This document shows positions 58,401 to 64,000 of a stretch of 64,000 bases of DNA, in pieces; position 1 is the first letter of the stretch, and each line of letters opens with the position of its first letter. The notes beneath the pieces are model-generated. The model saw only the letters and a list, made by a program, of their open reading frames with translations, was not told the DNA's origin and did not search any database. This stretch comes from Scedosporium boydii. Lineage: Eukaryota > Ascomycota > Sordariomycetes > Microascales > Microascaceae. Made by a program: the position numbers and the translations under genes. The DNA lies in NCBI GenBank assembly GCA_002221725.1, contig NJFT01000170.1, positions 25,980 to 89,979 of the forward strand, read 5' to 3'.

Positions 58401-60097
58401 CGTCTCTTGCCTCCCTGCTCTGGAGAATCTGGGGTAGTCACAGCCGAGGCCGTCTGGCCTCTTTTGTTGTTGTTCCCTCTCTTCCCATCCCTGTTTTCTT
58501 AGTCGCTCCCTCATGACCCTCCTCTTCTTCCAGTGCTGCGAGTCTGACTCTTTCATGCACTCATCGTCCCACGTGCCGCCCTCATGATCTTCCCTCAGAC
58601 CTCAGAACGAGCACATAAAGCTCAATTGCTCACTTCCCGTAGAATCTCTCCATGACATCACCTCGGGACGATGTGATCTGACTCCTCGCATCCTGTTCCA
58701 TCCCTCTTTAGATCTATGCGGCCAGATGTAGGCAGCTACCTCCCCCGTCGCCATCATCGTCTCCCAATCCCGTTGAAAGCTGGCCTGTGAAGCACACAAC
58801 CCCGAAACAGCCGGTTCGGGTATTTCAATTTACTCTCCATTACAAGCCGCGCTCGCCTACCCGACTTAGAAAGACACCTTGATTGTATTGTATAGTATTG
58901 ATCTCTTTCTTTCTATGCACACCCCGCTACACACCGCACACACGCGCACACACACAACACGAGGTCTGTAGTTCATGCTCCCCTGCGCAAGTGTCCACCA
59001 ACTTGGAGAAAGCATTGCAAGTGGCAAACTGTACCTGCCTGTTCCCATCTTTCCAATCCTTTCGGTCTATTGCTCTCCCTGTCTTAATCTCTGTCGTATA
59101 CCTCCCCCAAGTTGCCTCCGCACGCCCTCCCCTCAGCGCGGATCCGATCAATCCTCAGCTCTGACCCCAATTCCTGCTATTTGGAGTAACCACCGAGGAA
59201 TACCTTGCGCCTTGCTCTCACCTTGCCACGGCCCGCAGCCGGTATTACAACGCCTCGTCCTAGTAAACATCATACTTGAATATATATCATATGGGGCCCT
59301 CCTTCTTTTTACCCTTACGTCTCCGCCTGCATCTATACCGCAGTGCATCTGCGTGATATTGATAGACAGAGAGCGCCAACTTGTTCGACCTCGTTTCAGA
59401 GTTCCCTCCACTTTATCTTCCGCCTCAATAACTCCCCGTAATAAACAGCCTAATTATATTATAGGACACCGACCCGGGAGAAACAAGCGGACGAGCCAGA
59501 ACAAGGAGAGACGCTGCGTCTGCCAACACATGCCCTTCTCCCAAAACGGAAGAGGACCGATTTCAATTGAATGGTGAAGGAGGGAAGAGAAAGACAGCAA
59601 AAAAGGAACAAGAAAAAAAAAGAGAAAATCTGTCGAGCCGATCCTTTTGGAGGGATCTCCTCATAACACTGAACCGCATTGAAAGCTCTGTCCTTCGAAG
59701 ATCATCCCTTTGCCCGTTCCCCTCAGATCTGACCTGATCATCTGTCTTTCTTGCTTGGATCTTCTCGCTCTCTCTCCCCACAAGAACTCCACAGCCATAT
59801 CGTCATCAATCGTGCATCGCATCGACCGACGCGCAGGTACCAAGCTTTCGGGCTCACCCGTCGAGAAGGGAGCACGAAAAGGAAATAAAAAAGAGGGACC
59901 TGCAGACTGCATGCGCTCCACCTGCCGATAAGCAGGAAGCAAGGCTTTCCCTTCCGTTGCAAACTTTATATATACGAGGTCTTCACAAGCTACCCTGTCT
60001 CGCCTCTGATGCAATCATAACCAACACGAAGTCTTCCATTGATACAAACAAGCAATCGATAACTGATACCGCGAATCATCGAAATTCTTCTTGAACC
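55462..60097. other. Long spacer, 4.6 kb
   Basis: Between the secreted protein and the NLR gene. It includes a tRNA/SINE-like fragment (55628-55668), three mutually overlapping open frames at 55790-56320 with gene-like composition but no clear structure, a CA-rich run (58928-58959), and CT-rich sequence from about 58990 that may be the start of the NLR leader. Open frames up to 200 codons (for example 58975-59577) have no recognised domain. No gene is supported. Confidence 0.45.
58928..58959. repeat. CA-rich simple repeat
   Basis: Interrupted (CA)n run, with CG interruptions, in the spacer upstream of the NLR gene. Confidence 0.75.
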
Positions 60098-60136
60098 ATG
60101 ACGAAAGTACAATACACGTGGCTCGTCTCTCGATAA
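60098..60136 (+). promoter_or_regulatory. Upstream ORF 1 in the NLR leader (12 codons)
   Basis: ATG at 60098 opens a 12-codon frame, MTKVQYTWLVSR, closed by TAA at 60134. It ends 13 bases before the main ATG at 60149. If the mRNA starts upstream, ribosomes would meet this first, so it could lower translation of the NLR. Confidence 0.45.
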
Positions 60137-60137
60137 C

Positions 60138-60152
60138 ATGCCGTCAACATGA
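60138..60152 (+). promoter_or_regulatory. Upstream ORF 2 overlapping the NLR start codon
   Basis: ATG CCG TCA ACA TGA: a four-codon frame whose stop codon overlaps the main start codon in the arrangement ATGA (60149-60152). Such overlap allows termination-reinitiation. Visible directly in the sequence; its use is inferred. Confidence 0.5.
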
Positions 60153-63100
60153 AAGCAAGTCGAGACATCATCACCGCCGTGGGGCTTACTGTCTTGTATG
60201 AGCCTGAGGATCCAAACGCCGCCGTCGCCGAGTAAGTCCTTTCTATTCACTTTTTTTTTCTCTGTTTTTGTTTGCTTTGTATTCAAGTTGTCCGTAACGT
60301 CGCCGCTTACAAGCTCGGAATGCAATGCCAGGGCTGCCTCAAACTAACACGATCATAGTGTAGTATTCATCGCTGGCATTGGCGGCCACCCCGTCAAGAC
60401 ATGGCTCTACACACCGCCCACCGAAGTTCCCAAATCGCCTCCAGCTTCCAAACTTCCCCGGAGAGCACGTTCCTTCCGATCAAAAGATGCCAAGGTCCTC
60501 ACAAAGCTTAACCCAGCCCTGTCCAAGTCGTCCTCCCACCTCCGCCTTCTCTCCCAAGACAGCATCCAGACACAGACCGAACAGGAACAACAGCAGCAAC
60601 AGGCCTCAGCGGAGCCGGCACCGGAAATCTACTGGCCGCTAGATCTGCTGCCTCATTCGTGCCCGTCGACGCGTATTCTTACCTGGGGATGCAGCACGGT
60701 GGCGCCCAATGGGCGGTTGCAGGCGAATCAGAATGATATTTTTGCGCATGCCGAGGATTTGTTGCAGGAGCTTACATTGTTGCGCGATGAAACAAATACG
60801 GTGACGAGACCGGTCATTTTTGTTACTCACTCGCTTGGTGGTGTAATTGTGAAAGAGGTACGTCAAGAAGACGCATCGTCAAACCCTTGTCCCGAAAACA
60901 TTGATCACACAACACACACTCTCTCGGCTAACACCGCTACTCCTAGGTCCTCCGCCGCTCCGAAGCCGATTTTGAAACTCATGCGCGTGACCTCCTCCCT
61001 TCCACATCAGCCGTCATCTTCCTCGCGTGTCCTCACCGCGCTAGCGAGCACGCCAAGCTCACCGACGCCGTGCGGTCCATGGCCAGTGTGTGCTTGGATA
61101 TCCCAGCCGGTGACCACGCGTTGCAGTACCTCACGGGCACGAGCGGGTTCGAGATCGATCTGGGGCGGGAAGCATTTGCGCGCATGTGGAATGATTACAA
61201 CTTTAGGGTTAAGACGTTTCAGGAGAATTTGCCGGTGGATGAGAAGAAGAGGCAGTCTGCCGCTGATTTTGTGAGTAAATTTTATGTCCCCCGAGGATCA
61301 CGAATCTTTATACGTGACAGAGTGGGTGGGAATAAAGCTGACTCGTGTTTTTCCTTTAGGAGGTGAGGAGAGCGTCGAGCGCCATTGGCGATCCCAGGGA
61401 GAGTGCCGAAACTTTCCAGGCCAACCACCTTAACATTTGCAAGTTCCGATCATCGCAGGATCAAAACTACAAGATATTACTTTCCTCGCTATCCTCCTTT
61501 ATATTAAACGAAACCCACAAACGCCGCGAGTTAAACTCAAAAGAGAAGGGTACGTTTCATGTCCAGTACTCTCGTGTGAAAAACAGGCGGAGAGATAGGG
61601 GATCACTAGCTAACAACCATAGAATGCCTACGAGCTCTCCTTCCTCCCGGCTCGGCCTTCCGAGACACCCAACCCACCGCCTCCTACCCTGGAACCTGCC
61701 TGTGGCTCTACGACATCCCCGAGTTCCAAGCCTGGCACCACCGCCAAAGCGGCTACAAGAACAAGCTCCTCTGGATCAAGGGGAAGCCCGGCTCAGGAAA
61801 GACCATCCTTCTCAAATCCCTCCGGAACCGCGTGGACAAGCAGTGGACCTCGGCCGGCAGCAGCGTGATTTGGAGCGTGGCCGAGGGCCGCGACCTCGAC
61901 ACCGTGTTCTACCTACCTAGCCAGAACAGGCGGTATGGACCTAACCCGGCCGGGGTGTACCGGAGTTTATTGGGCCAGCTCTTTCCCCAGGATCTGAAGC
62001 TGCGCAAAGCCATGTTGGCGTTATATGAGCGCAACGAAGAGTCCGGCGCGGAAACGCCCATCAGCGACGCCCAGATCGTATCCTTCTTCCTAGACGATTA
62101 CATCGACCAAGTCATCGAAACCCCGACGAAACGCACCTTCATCTTCGTCGACGTAGCCGACGACTGCGGCCCCGCATATCTCCAAGACCTCCTAGGCCAC
62201 CTCGCTCAAATGGCGCGCAACTCCGACTTCAGCATCTGCATCGCCTCCAATCACTACGCAAGCGTCCAGCACCACGATACGATCGAGGTCGTCATGCGCG
62301 AGCACAACACGGACGACATCCTCCGATACATAAGCCTTAACCTCATCGCCGAGTGGGAGGACCGGAACATCACGGTGCATCGGATCGCTGACAAGGCTAA
62401 CGGCGTGTTCCTGTGGGCCGAGATCGTCGTTAATATACTCAACGCCGCTATAGAAGAGGGCGCTATGCAGGAGCTTATAGACGATACCATTGCTGAGCTC
62501 CCTGCTGAGATCGATGGGTTGTACGAGTGGATCCTGAGCACACTTTCCCCCGAGGAGAAAGATGACGCGCTCTGCTTGATGCAATGGGTCATCCTCGCCT
62601 CCGAACCTCTACGCCTCAACGACCTCCGCGTGGCCGTGCGTCTCACACGCCCCTGGAACCCGCAGAAATCGTCCCCCCTTGCCGCGCTCCAGGTCCACCA
62701 ACCCCCGACCTCGATCCGCCACATCCGCCGCCCGGGCAGCGCTACTTTCGAATCACCCTACCAATTCCACCGCTTCATGCGCTCCCGCTCGGTCGGACTT
62801 CTCGAACTCAAACCCGAAACCCGCGACGGCGTCACCCACGAACCGCTCGGTTTGCAACGCGTACAAGTCATCCACGACTCCGTACGGAGCTTCTTTCTCT
62901 CCGGACGAGGGTATGCGTGTCTAGCAGGTGAAAAAGCCGCATCGACCGCGACGTTTTCCGACGCGGCGCACTACGTCCTCCTGAGGGCTTGTCTGGATTA
63001 CCTCAACATGTCGGATTTCGAATCCCTTGGCAACGGGCCGCTGTCGCCGCAGACACCACCGACGCCGTACGAAGCGGAGAGTAAATTCTGGCGCAGGAAC

Positions 63101-63721
63101 GTCACGGATCAACGGAATCTCGTCATGTCGTCTTATCCATTCCTGCAATACGCCGTTGATAATCTCCTCTACCACCTTCTCTCCCCTTTACCCTTCCGCT
63201 ACTTCTTCCCACAGATGGCACTCCTGAGGCTCTTATCAGCCAACCGCTCCCGTCTCTGGCGGAGATGGACGTCCCTCCTCGGGGCCACGACGCCCTCCAC
63301 CATCCTCTCCGCGTCTAAATCGGCTGAAGATCTTCTGACGCCATTATACCCCTCCCGCTTCGCCCTCGAACGCGTCCTCCGCACCCTCTCCCGCCTCTCT
63401 TCACCCCCATCCCCAACCGCAGAGGCACCTACGTCCCCTTCCTCGGTCCTAGCGAGCAGTAGCAGCGCCATGGGCCTTTCGTCCCCTCGGTCCCCTCTAT
63501 CACCCATTACGCCTCGGTCCGCGAGCGAAGTCACGACGTTGTGGAGCGCCGTGAGGGGCGGGACGACGACGGGGACGGGGAGTTCGGGGCTCGGGAGCTT
63601 GAGGACGCCGCTTACGCCGCTTAGTCCCGGCGGTGATTTTTTGAATTTGGGGGTTTTGTGGGAGGGGGAGGATGGGAAGAGTCATGAGCAGGGGTATGTT
63701 TTTCGGGAGGTGAGCGCTTAG
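60149..63721 (+). CDS. NLR-like STAND protein: SesB-like esterase domain plus NACHT
   Basis: Five exons: 60149-60231, 60359-60857, 60947-61270, 61360-61549, 61623-63721; 1064 aa. The N-terminal third is an alpha/beta-hydrolase (SesB-like): VVFIAGIGGHPVKTW, DLLPHSCPSTRILTWG, then nucleophile Ser186 in THSLGGVIVKE and FLACPHRASEH, the order seen in serine-esterase effector domains of fungal NLRs. It is followed by a helical linker and a NACHT NTPase: Walker A GKPGSGKT (419-426), Walker B FIFVDVADDCG (Asp542), and FLWAEIVVNIL in the winged-helix region. The C-terminal 350 residues have no WD40, ankyrin or TPR repeats; the end is Ser/Pro-rich. Such proteins act in heterokaryon incompatibility or as immune-like sensors, with the esterase as effector. 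Two uORFs precede the ATG. An insert rich in Gln and Ser (residues 60-120) splits the hydrolase domain. Confidence 0.86.
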
Positions 63722-64000
63722 GTGGTTTTCCTTCTTTCTCGTTTCTTGTCTTTTTTTTTTCTTCTTTTCTTTTCCTTTCTTCGTGTCTTGGTCTTGTGTT
63801 TGGATACGGAACGTGGGGGCGTATAAAAGAGGGATGGAAGCTCATGAGGGTAGGCTGTAACGAAAGGGTCTCAGGAGGTTACCGAAGGCGTATATTAGAT
63901 CGGGAGCGGCTTTTTATTCCTTTCATTTTTCTTGTTTCATCGGTGAAAAAAAGAGTCTCGTTCATTTCAAAGTTCCTTTTTTTTTTTTTTTTTTTTTTTC
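63722..64000. other. 3' flank of the NLR gene
   Basis: T-rich sequence after the stop, with pyrimidine tracts at 63750-63780. The window ends in a run of 23 T (63977-63999). Nothing else is seen. Confidence 0.6.
63977..63999. repeat. Poly-T run
   Basis: Twenty-three T in a row followed by one C at the very end of the window; length is unreliable in homopolymers. Confidence 0.85.

Noticed and set aside
58975..59577. 200-codon plus-strand open frame upstream of the NLR
   Set aside because: CT-rich leader-like sequence with no domain; reading is Pro/Leu/Ser-rich, as expected from pyrimidine-rich DNA.

Overview
The window is eukaryotic nuclear DNA from a filamentous ascomycete (Pezizomycotina, most likely a Sordariomycete). 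The reasons are many short 44-160 bp introns with fungal GTANGT donors and CTAAC/CTAAT branch sites, GC-rich coding exons between CT-rich and AT-richer spacers, and several families typical of moulds: a dioxygenase-P450 oxylipin synthase, an AA9 polysaccharide monooxygenase, an ENA-type Na+ ATPase, an ApsB-like spindle pole/septal coiled-coil protein and a NACHT-type NLR. The exact species cannot be told from sequence alone. No CRISPR array, rRNA gene, convincing tRNA gene or intact transposon was seen.

Left part (1-26 kb): the 3' end of a Dal5-like MFS transporter; a decayed ankyrin-repeat pseudogene; a mitochondrial transcription factor Mtf1 on the minus strand; 3.5 kb of spacer; a six-exon fatty-acid dioxygenase/P450 fusion; 3.3 kb of spacer; an amino acid permease; a 4-coumarate-CoA-ligase-like acyl-CoA synthetase; a seven-exon orphan protein with a STAND-type N-terminal domain; and, converging on it, a secreted AA9 LPMO on the minus strand.

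Middle part (26-42 kb): arginase; an orphan fungal family protein whose 5' half looks frame-disturbed; a small convergent unknown gene; a four-helix membrane protein; the large ApsB/Mto1-type coiled-coil gene; and a DUF1993 gene on the minus strand.

Right part (42-64 kb): a 6 kb gene-free stretch rich in simple-sequence tracts; the ENA P-type ATPase, with a GC-AG intron; a small kinase-fold protein; a small secreted protein made of two six-cysteine modules; 4.6 kb of spacer; and an NLR with an N-terminal serine-esterase-like domain, a NACHT module and two upstream ORFs.

The genes do not form an obvious metabolic cluster; neighbours belong to unrelated pathways (oxylipins, nitrogen use, ion homeostasis, microtubule nucleation). 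Items most worth a second look are the duplicated six-cysteine secreted protein, the esterase-NACHT NLR with its overlapping uORF, the Asn-Gln-Ala-Glu sequence in the oxylipin synthase P450 domain, and a 9-mer (TACTTCGTA) strongly over-represented in spacers. All gene models here are hand-spliced from consensus splice sites and reading-frame continuity; none is transcript-verified.
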